A DNA stretch of 64,000 bases from Merdimonas sp963929015 (GTDB lineage Bacteria; Bacillota; Clostridia; Lachnospirales; Lachnospiraceae). This document shows positions 1-7,033 of this stretch, in pieces (within the stretch, counting starts at the first letter, position 1; every line of letters starts with the position of its first letter). The translations under genes were made by a program, and so were the position numbers. The notes below the pieces were generated by a model. The model saw only the letters and a program-made list of their open reading frames with translations. It made no database searches and was not told where the DNA came from. The stretch is from the NCBI RefSeq assembly GCF_963929015.1, contig NZ_CAWVHE010000012.1, positions 1-64,000 of the forward strand, in the 5' to 3' direction.

Positions 1-1501
1 ACACTAGAATCGCGTGTTGCCGGCATCACCGCCGTGATCCAGAGCTCTTCTGCCACCACAGTTATGGTGGTTGGTTTTGTCAATGCAAGTATCATGAATC
101 TGACCCAGGCTATGGGCGTGATCATGGGAGCCAATATCGGTACCACTGTCACCGGCTGGCTGGTGTCTTCTGTGGAGTGGGCCGAATTTTTAAGTCCGGG
201 CCAGACTTGCGCCCATCGCGGTGATGGCCGGTGTGATCCTGATGGCTGGTTGGAAAGCGCCGCTCTTCCAGGGAAATTGCCAGTATCATCGTAGGCTTTG
301 GTCTTCTGTTTATCGGGATTACCACCATGTCCTCAGCTGTAGAGCCTTTGCAGGATTCCGAAAGCTTTACCAGCCTGTTTGTAACCCTTGGGAACAACCC
401 GCTGCTTGGTATTCTTGCCGGCACGCTGGTTACCGCCATTATTCAGAGTTCCTCTGCATCCGTGGGGATCCTGCAGAGTCTGGCGGCGGCAGGTCTGGTG
501 CCCTTCAGCGCGGCGATCTACATTATCATGGGACAGAACATCGGTACCTGTGTTACCGCGATCCTGTCAAGCCTTGGAGCAAAGCGGACGGCAAAGACCG
601 CGGCTCTGATGCACCTGCTGTTCAACATCATAGGAACCATTATTTTTCAGCACCCTTGCCATCCTTTATTTCCAGATCTTCCAGCCGGTATGGGCGGACG
701 GCCTGATCAATCAGACCCAGATCAGTGTGGTTCACACAGCATTTAACATCTGTACCACGGTCCCTCCTCTTCCCGGTATCTGACTGGATCATCAAGCTGG
801 CCAAAAAAATCGGCCGCGTGGAAGAGAGCGAGAAGGACGAAAGCCAGGTACAGCTGGACGAGCGTGTACTGCAGACTCCCGGCCTTGCGCTTCAGTCTAC
901 GGTCAATGAAGTGGCCCGTATGGGTAAGATCGTGGAAGATTCCCTGGTTGGGCAAAAGATGTGCTGTTTACCTTAAAAGAAAGCGATATCCAGTTCCTGA
1001 AGGAAGAAGAAGCCACGGTAGACCGGCTGAGCGCCGGCATCACCAACTATGCCATTAAACTGGGCGCTTTGCAGATCAGCGAAAAAGAGCATCAGGACAT
1101 CGCGCATCTGCTTCAGATCATTTCCGATATGGAGAGGATCAGCGACTACTGCGAAAATATATCTGAATTTGCAGAGACCCTTCACGAGAAAAAGGCCTCA
1201 TTTTCAGAGATCGGCACAGAACAGATCAAAGAAATGCTGGAGGTCTGCACAGACAGCTAATCGGTATGCGCTTAAGGCATTTGTGGACAAAGATCATGCC
1301 ATGGCGCTCAAAGTCATTGAAAAAGAGACCCAGGCAGACAACCTGGAGATCAGCCTGCGGAATAAGCACATCAAACGGCTGGCCAGCAATCAGTGTCAGG
1401 CAGAAGCCGGCGTGGTATATCTGGATACTCTGGTCTGCCTGGAGAGAATCTCAGACCATGCCCGCAACATTGCGGAGGAAGTGCTGGAAAAGAACGCTTA
1501 A
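1..1501 (+). pseudogene. Na/Pi cotransporter family protein (NptA/PF02690 + PhoU-like), frameshifted and cut by window edge
   Basis: Reading across frames gives a sodium-dependent phosphate symporter. It has two copies of the family signature QSSSA (near bases 40 and 450) in membrane segments, MGANIGTT and MGQNIGTC motifs, and a C-terminal PhoU-like helical domain (ISDMERISDYCENI, then LERISDHARNIAEE). The frame changes six times: near 200, 258, 645, 752, 948 and 1249. Five changes are explained by one extra base, three of them in homopolymer runs (A at 258, T at 645, C at 752). No nonsense substitution is needed. The protein should be a membrane Pi importer. Either the gene is recently dead or this stretch has sequencing errors. 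It starts upstream of the window. Its stop overlaps the convergent small gene by 4 bases. Confidence 0.85.
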
Positions 1502-1788
1502 AGGATCAGATGCATCCGGTCCTCCCGGCGCCGGTTCCAGAAGGCCTGTTGTTCGGTATAGGACTGTTCGATCCAGGCGAGGGCTTCTGCAAGCCCGTCC
1601 TGTGTAAAAGGAAATTCTTTCTGGATCTTATCCTCATCCGGAGTCCGTTCAAAAGACCAGGGCTCCGGATAGAGGAATACAGTAAGGACGTCGTCCTTTG
1701 CGCGCAGATAATAGCGCATACCCTGATGAGAACCGGAGAACGGTTCTTTTTTTAATGCGTTTACATTTAAGCCGATGGCAGAAATCAT
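1498..1788 (-). CDS. conserved hypothetical protein, 96 aa
   Basis: Not recognised. It is a soluble protein of 96 residues with no membrane segment or signal peptide, rich in aromatic and charged residues (YYLRAK, FLYPEPWSFERTP, WIEQSYTEQQAFWNRRRED). The start is the ATG at 1788 because AGGAGG lies 6-8 bases upstream; the longer reading frame to 1875 has no ribosome site. Its 3' end overlaps the frameshifted symporter tail to tail. The residues FEFPFTQDGLAEALAWIE-like pattern recalls small Lachnospiraceae proteins of unknown role, but no function is assigned. Confidence 0.7.
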   Translation of the reverse strand: MISAIGLNVNALKKEPFSGSHQGMRYYLRAKDDVLTVFLYPEPWSFERTPDEDKIQKEFPFTQDGLAEALAWIEQSYTEQQAFWNRRREDRMHLIL

Positions 1789-1902
1789 AGGAATACCTCC
1801 TTTTTGTTTCCGGATAAAAAACCTGTCATTGTAACTAAATGTACCACGAAATGCGGGGGATTGCAAAGACTGCAAAAATATTTGCGGAAGTTCCAGGCTT
1901 AT

Positions 1903-1931
1903 TTGCTGGAAATACCGGATACAGTTATGCT
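1903..1931 (+). promoter_or_regulatory. putative sigma-A promoter of the XRE gene
   Basis: TTGCTG at 1903-1908, a 17-base spacer and TATGCT at 1926-1931. A second overlapping TATGCT follows. The XRE start lies 43 bases downstream. Confidence 0.45.
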
Positions 1932-1973
1932 ATGCTAAATAAAAGAAAACACGGCGCAGAAGGGAAGCAGAGC

Positions 1974-2474
1974 ATGGATAAACATATGTTGGGAGAGCGG
2001 CTGATCCGACTCCGCAAGAAAAATGGATACAGTCAGCAGGAAGTGGCTGAAAAAATAAACGTCACCAGGCAGACCATTTCCAACTGGGAAACAGGTCAGG
2101 GCGCGCCTCCTCTTGACAAGGCGGCAGAGCTGGCGTGGCTTTACGGGATCAGTCTTGACGAGCTTGCAGGGCTTGCAGGGCTGCAAAAGGATCTTTTCCT
2201 GGAACAGCCGGAAAAAGATCTGCACGTTCTGCGAAAATTAGAAGGCAGATCCTGCCGCCTGGAATTTGCCGACGAGGAATCTGCTGTGATGGATGCAGTG
2301 ATAGACGGACTGATCGGAAATGGGGACGTGCAGTTTTTGGAAGCCGGAAATGTGTGGAGCAAAATCTCCTATGAAAGAAACAAAGATGGGAAATTATTTC
2401 AGAAGGAAACCGTAACAAGGCAGATCGAGACCCGGCTGCTGACCGGAGCGGCCATGGAGGTAGAGGGAGAATGA
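1974..2474 (+). CDS. XRE-family transcriptional regulator
   Basis: A 166-residue DNA-binding protein. The N-terminal helix-turn-helix (about residues 5-60) contains LIRLRKKNGYSQQEVAEKIN and the recognition helix VTRQTISNWETGQGAPP. The rest (about 75-166) has no recognised domain and may be a ligand or partner-binding part. The ATG at 1974 is chosen because AGGGA lies about 10 bases upstream; the in-frame extension to 1839 would cover the promoter. The stop overlaps the ATG of the next gene (ATGA), so the two are translationally coupled and probably act together. Confidence 0.85.
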   Translation: MDKHMLGERLIRLRKKNGYSQQEVAEKINVTRQTISNWETGQGAPPLDKAAELAWLYGISLDELAGLAGLQKDLFLEQPEKDLHVLRKLEGRSCRLEFADEESAVMDAVIDGLIGNGDVQFLEAGNVWSKISYERNKDGKLFQKETVTRQIETRLLTGAAMEVEGE

Positions 2475-2809
2475 ACAACATGACAGTTTTTTTGTTTCTT
2501 GCAATCATATGCCTGGGATTTGCCGTCTACGGGCTGGTCACTTATCTGGAAAAACGGGAAGAAAAAAAGAAAAATCCGGCAGAAGATCCGGGGGAGAGCT
2601 GGGGAGCGGTCCTGCCGGAATACCTGGGAAGGACGATAGAGATCACTGTAAAAACCCCCATGTTTTCTATTGATATCATCCACAGCCAGAAAGGAATCTT
2701 AACGGATCTGGATGAGGAATGGATGGAACTGGAATGTATGGAAAAAAAGAAGAAGGTGCAAAAGATCCTGCGGATAGATCAGATCAGCGCAGTAAAAGAA
2801 ATCCGCTGA
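2471..2809 (+). CDS. small single-span membrane protein coupled to XRE regulator
   Basis: 112 residues with one N-terminal membrane span (about residues 4-24, TVFLFLAIICLGFAVYGLV), a basic/acidic linker (KREEKKK) and a cytosolic domain of about 65 residues ending KILRIDQISAVKEI, which looks like a small beta-rich domain. Family not recognised. It overlaps the XRE stop by 4 bases. A membrane-bound partner or sensor for the regulator is a reasonable but untested idea. Confidence 0.75.
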   Translation: MNNMTVFLFLAIICLGFAVYGLVTYLEKREEKKKNPAEDPGESWGAVLPEYLGRTIEITVKTPMFSIDIIHSQKGILTDLDEEWMELECMEKKKKVQKILRIDQISAVKEIR

Positions 2810-2828
2810 GAAGTTCCGGGAGAACTTC

Positions 2829-2861
2829 GATGAGAAATTGATGAGAAATCGATGAGAAATC
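2829..2861 (+). repeat. three tandem 11-bp repeats
   Basis: GATGAGAAATT, GATGAGAAATC and GATGAGAAATC follow each other without gaps, between the small membrane-protein gene and the tRNA promoter. A 7-bp hairpin (GAAGTTC / GAACTTC, 2810-2828) lies directly before them. Confidence 0.85.
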
Positions 2862-2873
2862 TGCTGATTGTAT

Positions 2874-2902
2874 TTGCTTTTTTGGGGCAAATGTATTATA
2901 AT
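2874..2902 (+). promoter_or_regulatory. putative promoter of tRNA-Gly
   Basis: TTGCTT at 2874-2879, a 17-base spacer and consensus TATAAT at 2897-2902, ending 9 bases before the mature tRNA 5' end. Confidence 0.65.
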
Positions 2903-2911
2903 ATTTTTCAT

Positions 2912-2982
2912 GCAGATGTAGTTCATCGGTAGAACACCAGCTTCCCAAGCTGGGGAGGCGGGTTCGACTCCCGTCATCTGCT
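2912..2982 (+). tRNA. tRNA-Gly (anticodon CCC)
   Basis: A 71-nt cloverleaf. The acceptor GCAGATG pairs with CATCTGC, the discriminator is U as usual for tRNA-Gly, and the anticodon stem CCAGC/GCTGG encloses loop TTCCCAA (anticodon CCC). The T arm has GGGTTCGACTCCC. CCA is not encoded. It decodes GGG. Confidence 0.96.
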
Positions 2983-2985
2983 CTT

Positions 2986-3013
2986 AAAAAGTCCCGTATT
3001 TACGGGACTTTTT
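2986..3013 (+). terminator. rho-independent terminator after tRNA-Gly
   Basis: A 13-bp perfect stem, AAAAAGTCCCGTA (2986-2998) with TACGGGACTTTTT (3001-3013), and a T-rich 3' side. The A/T tracts make it potentially bidirectional. Confidence 0.92.
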
Positions 3014-3084
3014 CATATCCGGTCATCCAAAGGCCGTCAAAGAAGTTATCAAAGAAGGCGTCAATAAAAAATGGCGCGCCCATG

Positions 3085-3348
3085 TTATTCTTCAATGACC
3101 TGGATCTCCAGGTAATCAAAATCAATGGAATCTACAAAATGGTCCTGGGTGAAACGGGCTTTGGAATGTCTCTGAAATTCTTCGATCGTGGAATCCAGCC
3201 AGATCGGCTTGCTCAAGTCAAATTCATAGCAGATCTCATCCAGAGCGCGAAAGACCTTATGGGTCCGGGTGTCGTCGGAATCATCACAGACGACCGTATC
3301 CCGAAGCAGCCGGTTTTCTTTAAATTCTTTTCCCCATAAACGAAACAT
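3085..3348 (-). CDS. conserved hypothetical protein, 87 aa
   Basis: Not recognised. A soluble, acidic 87-residue protein with aromatic-rich stretches (FRLWGKEFKENRLLRDTVV, IWLDSTIEEFQRHSKARFTQDHF). The ATG at 3348 is preferred over the one at 3354 because AGGAGG (3355-3360) then has a 6-base spacer. It stands alone, divergent from the adenosyltransferase gene, with its own promoter. Confidence 0.7.
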   Translation of the reverse strand: MFRLWGKEFKENRLLRDTVVCDDSDDTRTHKVFRALDEICYEFDLSKPIWLDSTIEEFQRHSKARFTQDHFVDSIDFDYLEIQVIEE

Positions 3349-3385
3349 ACACATCCTCCTTCTGTGAAGCTATCCGGATAATCAC

Positions 3386-3413
3386 AGTATAGGAAGTTTG
3401 GGAGAGCATGTAA
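3386..3413 (-). promoter_or_regulatory. putative promoter of the 87-aa gene
   Basis: On the minus strand: TTACAT (3413-3408), a 16-base spacer and TATACT (3391-3386), 38 bases before the ATG. Confidence 0.45.
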
Positions 3414-3423
3414 AGCCCAATTT

Positions 3424-3451
3424 TTGACAGATTAAAACTTTACTATATAAT
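3424..3451 (+). promoter_or_regulatory. putative promoter of the adenosyltransferase gene
   Basis: Consensus TTGACA at 3424-3429, a 16-base spacer and TATAAT at 3446-3451. A further TATAAT is at 3462-3467. Confidence 0.65.
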
Positions 3452-3536
3452 TTCTTCTTATTATAATAGATTCTGGGAAGAAAGAAAAAGAAACGCAAAG
3501 ACATTTTTGCAATGGGAAAGAGCAGGAGGAAGAGAT

Positions 3537-4061
3537 ATGCTGGGAACCGGGAGGATCCATCTATATTACGGAGACGGAAAAGGAAAGACAACGGCGGCAG
3601 TGGGACAGGTGATCCGCGCGGCAGGCGCGGGCCTTCAGGTGCTGGTGTTTCAGTTCTTAAAAGATAATACTTCCAGCGAGCGTAAAGTTCTGGAGCAGAT
3701 GAATACGGTGACCTGTCTGCCGGGAAGGGAGCAGATCAAGTTCGTCAGCCATATGAACAGCCGGGAAAAGACGGAGCTTCGGCATTATAACAACAAAGCG
3801 CTGGACGAGATCGTCAAATTCTGTTCGCCTTTTGACCTCCTTTTCCTGGATGAAGCGCTCTGCGCCGTGCAGCTTGGGGTCTTAAGCGAAGAAAAGCTGG
3901 TAAGCTTCCTGGAGCACAAGCCAAGAGGGCTGGAGGTCATCCTGACCGGACATACGGTATCGGACCGGATCCTGAAAACAGCGGACTACGCCACCCTCAT
4001 GACCAAGATCAGACATCCCTACGACAAAGGAATATCCGCCCGGGAGGGAATTGAATATTAG
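3537..4061 (+). CDS. cobO: cob(I)yrinic acid a,c-diamide adenosyltransferase
   Basis: Transfers the adenosyl group of ATP to cob(I)alamin or its precursor, giving the coenzyme form of B12; a cytosolic enzyme. The 174 residues match the CobO/BtuR family: P-loop GDGKGKTTAAVG near the N-terminus, FLDEALCAV (Walker-B-like) and VILTGH near residue 142. The ATG at 3537 has AGGAGG 8 bases upstream; the longer frame from 3507 does not. No other cobalamin genes are nearby, so it may serve salvage of imported corrinoids. No cobalamin riboswitch was seen upstream. Confidence 0.9.
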   Translation: MLGTGRIHLYYGDGKGKTTAAVGQVIRAAGAGLQVLVFQFLKDNTSSERKVLEQMNTVTCLPGREQIKFVSHMNSREKTELRHYNNKALDEIVKFCSPFDLLFLDEALCAVQLGVLSEEKLVSFLEHKPRGLEVILTGHTVSDRILKTADYATLMTKIRHPYDKGISAREGIEY

Positions 4062-4104
4062 TGCAACAAAGGACGGATATATTTATAAAATAAGTATGAA
4101 AACC

Positions 4105-4133
4105 ATGACACATATATGCGCGTGTGGTATACT
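4105..4133 (+). promoter_or_regulatory. putative promoter of the alarmone synthetase gene
   Basis: ATGACA at 4105-4110, a 17-base spacer and TATACT at 4128-4133. Confidence 0.6.
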
Positions 4134-4154
4134 AATCGCATGTGATGCGATTAG
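4132..4154. repeat. inverted repeat at promoter -10/start, operator-like
   Basis: CTAATCGCA (4132-4140) and TGCGATTAG (4146-4154) form a perfect 9-bp palindrome with a 5-base centre, directly after the -10 box. The 14-mer AATCGCATGTGATG inside it (4134-4147) recurs at 4181-4194, just before the ribosome site. Confidence 0.75.
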
Positions 4155-4216
4155 CTCCTGCTTGGCGGGGAAGTGAAAGGAATCGCATGTGATGTATGGT
4201 AGAGGAGAGATGATCA

Positions 4217-4903
4217 GTGAGCCTGGAAAATGCGATCAAGAACTATGAAGATGTGGATAGCTGGAAGACCATAATGTTTCTGTATACTTCGGCGTTAAAG
4301 GAGATCGGAACCAAGCTGGAGATCTTAAACGACGAATTTCAGCATGTCCATCAGTACAATCCTATAGAGCATATCAAGACGCGGATCAAGACTCCGGAGA
4401 GTATTGTAAAGAAGCTGCGGAAGAACGGATATGAGATTTCCATTGAAAATATGGTGAAATATGTCAATGATATCGCCGGGGTACGGCTGATCTGTTCTTT
4501 TACGTCAGACATTTACCAGCTGGCCGAGATGATCGGAAATCAGAGCGATCTGAAGGTGCTTTCGATCAAAGATTACATAAAAAACCCAAAAGAGAGCGGT
4601 TATAAGAGCTACCATATGCTGGTGTCTGTGCCGATTTTTCTGTCAGACAGCGTGGTGGACACCAAAGTAGAGATCCAGATCCGGACCATTGCCATGGATT
4701 TTTGGGCAAGTCTGGAACATAAGATTTACTACAAATTTGAGGGCAACGCTCCAGAGTATATCAGCCGGGATCTGCGGGAATGTGCGGAGATGGTATCGTC
4801 TCTGGACGAAAAGATGCTGTCCCTGAACGAGGCGATCCAGAAATGTCTGGAGGAGCAGGAGTCGGAAAAGAAAAAGCTAAGAAGACGGCATGTCAGTCAG
4901 TAG
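4217..4903 (+). CDS. relQ: GTP pyrophosphokinase family small alarmone synthetase (RelQ/YjbM-like)
   Basis: Makes (p)ppGpp from ATP and GDP/GTP; a cytosolic stress-signalling enzyme. 228 residues, the usual size for small alarmone synthetases, with no hydrolase, TGS or ACT domain. Family motifs are seen in order: IEHIKTRIKTPESIVKKL (substrate loop, about residues 50-67), DIAGVRLIC (about 86), ESGYKSYH (about 126) and VEIQIRTIAMDFWASLEHK (about 154). The start is GTG at 4217 with a purine-rich site at 4201-4210; the ATG at 4210 is out of frame. The last 20 residues are very basic (KKKLRRRH). It has its own promoter with an operator-like palindrome. Confidence 0.9.
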   Translation: MSLENAIKNYEDVDSWKTIMFLYTSALKEIGTKLEILNDEFQHVHQYNPIEHIKTRIKTPESIVKKLRKNGYEISIENMVKYVNDIAGVRLICSFTSDIYQLAEMIGNQSDLKVLSIKDYIKNPKESGYKSYHMLVSVPIFLSDSVVDTKVEIQIRTIAMDFWASLEHKIYYKFEGNAPEYISRDLRECAEMVSSLDEKMLSLNEAIQKCLEEQESEKKKLRRRHVSQ

Positions 4904-5016
4904 AGACCTGGCGCAGCGAACAGTCAGAACAAGGAATCAGGAAGAAAAACCCGGGGAGGAATCCGGGAAAGGAATCCGGGAAAGAATGAGGAATCGGGAA
5001 GAGAAAGGGAAGAGAC

Positions 5017-5904
5017 ATGTGGAAAAATTTAGATGCTAAGAGAAAAACCGGGCTGATCCAGGCATTATATTCCCTGGTGGGAAGCCTGCTGTTTGCATTG
5101 GGAGTCAATCTGATCATTGTACCCTTAAGCCTCTACAACGGAGGCTTTATGGGTATCGCGCAGCTGATCCGGACGTTCATCGTTGATTTCCTGCATGTAC
5201 CTGTGCCGGCAGGCACCGATCTTGCCGGTACCATTTACTTCATTATGAATATTCCGCTGTTTTACCTGGGATATCGGGTCATGGGGCGTCCTTTTGCCGT
5301 AAAAACCCTGATAACCGTAGCCATCCAGAGTATTTTTATGATGCTGGTGCCGATCCCTTCCGAGCCCATCATCAGCGATTATCTGACCGCCTGTATCACC
5401 GGCGGCATCGTAGCGGGAACCGGAACCGGCCTGATCCTAAGAGGCAGAAGCTCCGGCGGCGGCCAGGACATCATCGGCGTATGCTGCTCCAAAAAATGGC
5501 CCAATTTCAGCGTGGGCAAGATCAACATTCTGATGAATTTTATGGTATACGGCATCTGTCTCTTCCTATTTAATATAGAGATCGTGGTATACTCCCTGAT
5601 CTACGCGACAGTACTCTCCATCGCCATCGACAGGGTACATATCCAGAACATCAACACCAGCGTTATGATCTTCACCAAAAAAACCGGCATCTCCAAAGCC
5701 ATCATGGAACAGACCGGCCGGGGCGTCACCAATTGGGACGGAGAAGGCGCATACACCAATAAGACATCTTATATCCTCTTCGTCATGATCTCCAAGTACG
5801 AAGTCAACCAGATCAAACAGATCGTACACAGCATCGATCCACACGCATTCATGATCTTTACCGAAGGATGCTCGGTAGACGGCAACTTTGAAAAGCGGCT
5901 GTGA
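5017..5904 (+). CDS. YitT family membrane protein (DUF161 + DUF2179)
   Basis: An integral membrane protein of 295 residues. About five to six membrane segments occupy residues 10-210 (DUF161, with NGGFMGIAQL and GRSSGGGQDIIG glycine-rich motifs); the C-terminal cytosolic domain (about 220-290, DUF2179) contains GVTNWDGEGAYTNK and HAFMIFTEGCSVDGNF. Physiological substrate unknown for the family; transport is suspected. It lies 113 bases behind the alarmone gene across a purine-rich spacer (repeats of AATCCGGGAAAG) and may be co-transcribed. A strong terminator follows. Confidence 0.88.
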   Translation: MWKNLDAKRKTGLIQALYSLVGSLLFALGVNLIIVPLSLYNGGFMGIAQLIRTFIVDFLHVPVPAGTDLAGTIYFIMNIPLFYLGYRVMGRPFAVKTLITVAIQSIFMMLVPIPSEPIISDYLTACITGGIVAGTGTGLILRGRSSGGGQDIIGVCCSKKWPNFSVGKINILMNFMVYGICLFLFNIEIVVYSLIYATVLSIAIDRVHIQNINTSVMIFTKKTGISKAIMEQTGRGVTNWDGEGAYTNKTSYILFVMISKYEVNQIKQIVHSIDPHAFMIFTEGCSVDGNFEKRL

Positions 5905-5955
5905 TCCATTCGGGTACAGGGTAAAATTCAAAAAGGTACAGGGCAAAACGCAATT

Positions 5956-5995
5956 TGGGACGTAGACCTTTGCAAAAGGTCTACGTCCCATTTTA
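5956..5995 (+). terminator. rho-independent terminator after YitT gene
   Basis: A 16-bp perfect stem, TGGGACGTAGACCTTT (5956-5971) with AAAGGTCTACGTCCCA (5975-5990), a 3-base loop and then TTTTA. Confidence 0.93.
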
Positions 5996-6046
5996 CATAA
6001 ATTTAACATTCAGCCCGTTTCAGATTTTACATTCCTTTCGTATGAT
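5992..6046 (+). promoter_or_regulatory. candidate Pho box and pst promoter
   Basis: TTTACA (5992) and TTAACA (6003) are spaced exactly 11 bases start to start, and a further TTTACA sits at 6026. This matches the TTAACA-like direct repeats bound by PhoP in Bacillus. A TATGAT -10 box (6041-6046) has only TTTCAG 17 bases upstream, as expected for an activator-dependent promoter. The pstS start is 54 bases downstream, and the operon encodes its own PhoPR pair. Confidence 0.5.
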
Positions 6047-6099
6047 GTGTCTTGTGAAGAAGCTAAACAAATTCTAAAACGACAAAGGAGATTAGGATT

Positions 6100-7032
6100 A
6101 TGAAATTGAAAAAGTTTATTGCAGTTATGGCAGCACTTGGTATGGTTGCAAGCATGGCAGTCGGATGCGGTGGTTCTTCTGAGGAAGATACTTCTGCGGA
6201 AGGCACAGATGCAGCGGCTGAAGGAGAAGCAAGCGGAGACTGGGATTCCAGCATGGACATTACCATCGTTTCCCGTGAGGACGGATCCGGTACCAGAGGC
6301 GCGTTCATCGAGCTGTTCGGCATTGAAGAGGAAGTGAACGGCGAGAAGGTGGACATGACCACAGAGGGCGCGCAGATCACCAACAGTACTTCTGTTATGA
6401 TGACGACTGTGGCCGGCGATGAATATGCCATCGGCTATGTTTCTCTTGGAACTCTGGACGACAGCGTAAAGGCTCTGAAGATCGACGGCGCAGAGGCAAC
6501 TGCGGACAACATCAAGAGCGGTGACTACAAAGTATCCCGTCCGTTCAACATTGCCACAAAGTCCGACCTCAACAATCCGGTGGCAGATGACTTTATCACA
6601 TTTATCATGAGCCAGGAAGGACAGGAAGTGGTAACTGCAGAAGGCTATATCCCGCTTGACGGAGCAGAAGCATACGCAGGCGAGGCTCCGGAAGGAAAAG
6701 CAGTGGTAGGCGGATCTTCTTCTGTATCTCCTCTGATGGAGAAACTGATCGAAGCTTACGCAGAGGTAAATCCGAACGCAGAGATCGAGCTTCAGACCAC
6801 AGATTCGACCACAGGTATGGAGTCTGCCATCAGCGGAGCTTATGATATCGGCATGGCTTCCAGAGAAGTCAAGGATGAAGAGATCGCAGGCGGCCTGGAG
6901 GCACAGGTGATCGCAACCGACGGTATCGCAGTTGTTGTCAACAACAATAACCCGACAGACGAACTTAGCAGCGACCAGGTAAAATCCATCTACACTGGCG
7001 AAGCACTTACATGGGATGAGGTAGTAGAGTAA
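6100..7032 (+). CDS. pstS: phosphate-binding lipoprotein PstS, halves in swapped order
   Basis: Extracellular high-affinity phosphate receptor of the PstSCAB importer, anchored as a lipoprotein (AVGC lipobox, Cys23) with an acidic linker to about residue 50. Both PstS halves are present but in reverse order. The part that normally follows the hinge comes first (residues 54-186: SREDGSGTRG phosphate loop at 58-67, AIGYVSLGTLDDSVKAL, SRPF, GQEVVTAEGYIP). The usual N-terminal part comes second (201-310: GGSSSVSPLMEKL, STTGMESAISG, DIGMASRE, DGIAVVVN, TWDEVVE). The length, 310 aa, is normal. The ATG at 6100 has AAAGGAG upstream. First gene of pstSCAB-phoU-phoPR, with a candidate Pho box. Confidence 0.93.
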   Translation: MKLKKFIAVMAALGMVASMAVGCGGSSEEDTSAEGTDAAAEGEASGDWDSSMDITIVSREDGSGTRGAFIELFGIEEEVNGEKVDMTTEGAQITNSTSVMMTTVAGDEYAIGYVSLGTLDDSVKALKIDGAEATADNIKSGDYKVSRPFNIATKSDLNNPVADDFITFIMSQEGQEVVTAEGYIPLDGAEAYAGEAPEGKAVVGGSSSVSPLMEKLIEAYAEVNPNAEIELQTTDSTTGMESAISGAYDIGMASREVKDEEIAGGLEAQVIATDGIAVVVNNNNPTDELSSDQVKSIYTGEALTWDEVVE

Positions 7033-7033
7033 T

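Noticed and set aside
2912..2982. tRNA-Gly as integration site of a mobile island
   Set aside because: No second copy of the tRNA 3' end and no integrase gene were seen in the window.
4096..4176. Small frame upstream of the alarmone synthetase gene
   Set aside because: It covers the promoter and the start site, so it would not be transcribed as a whole.
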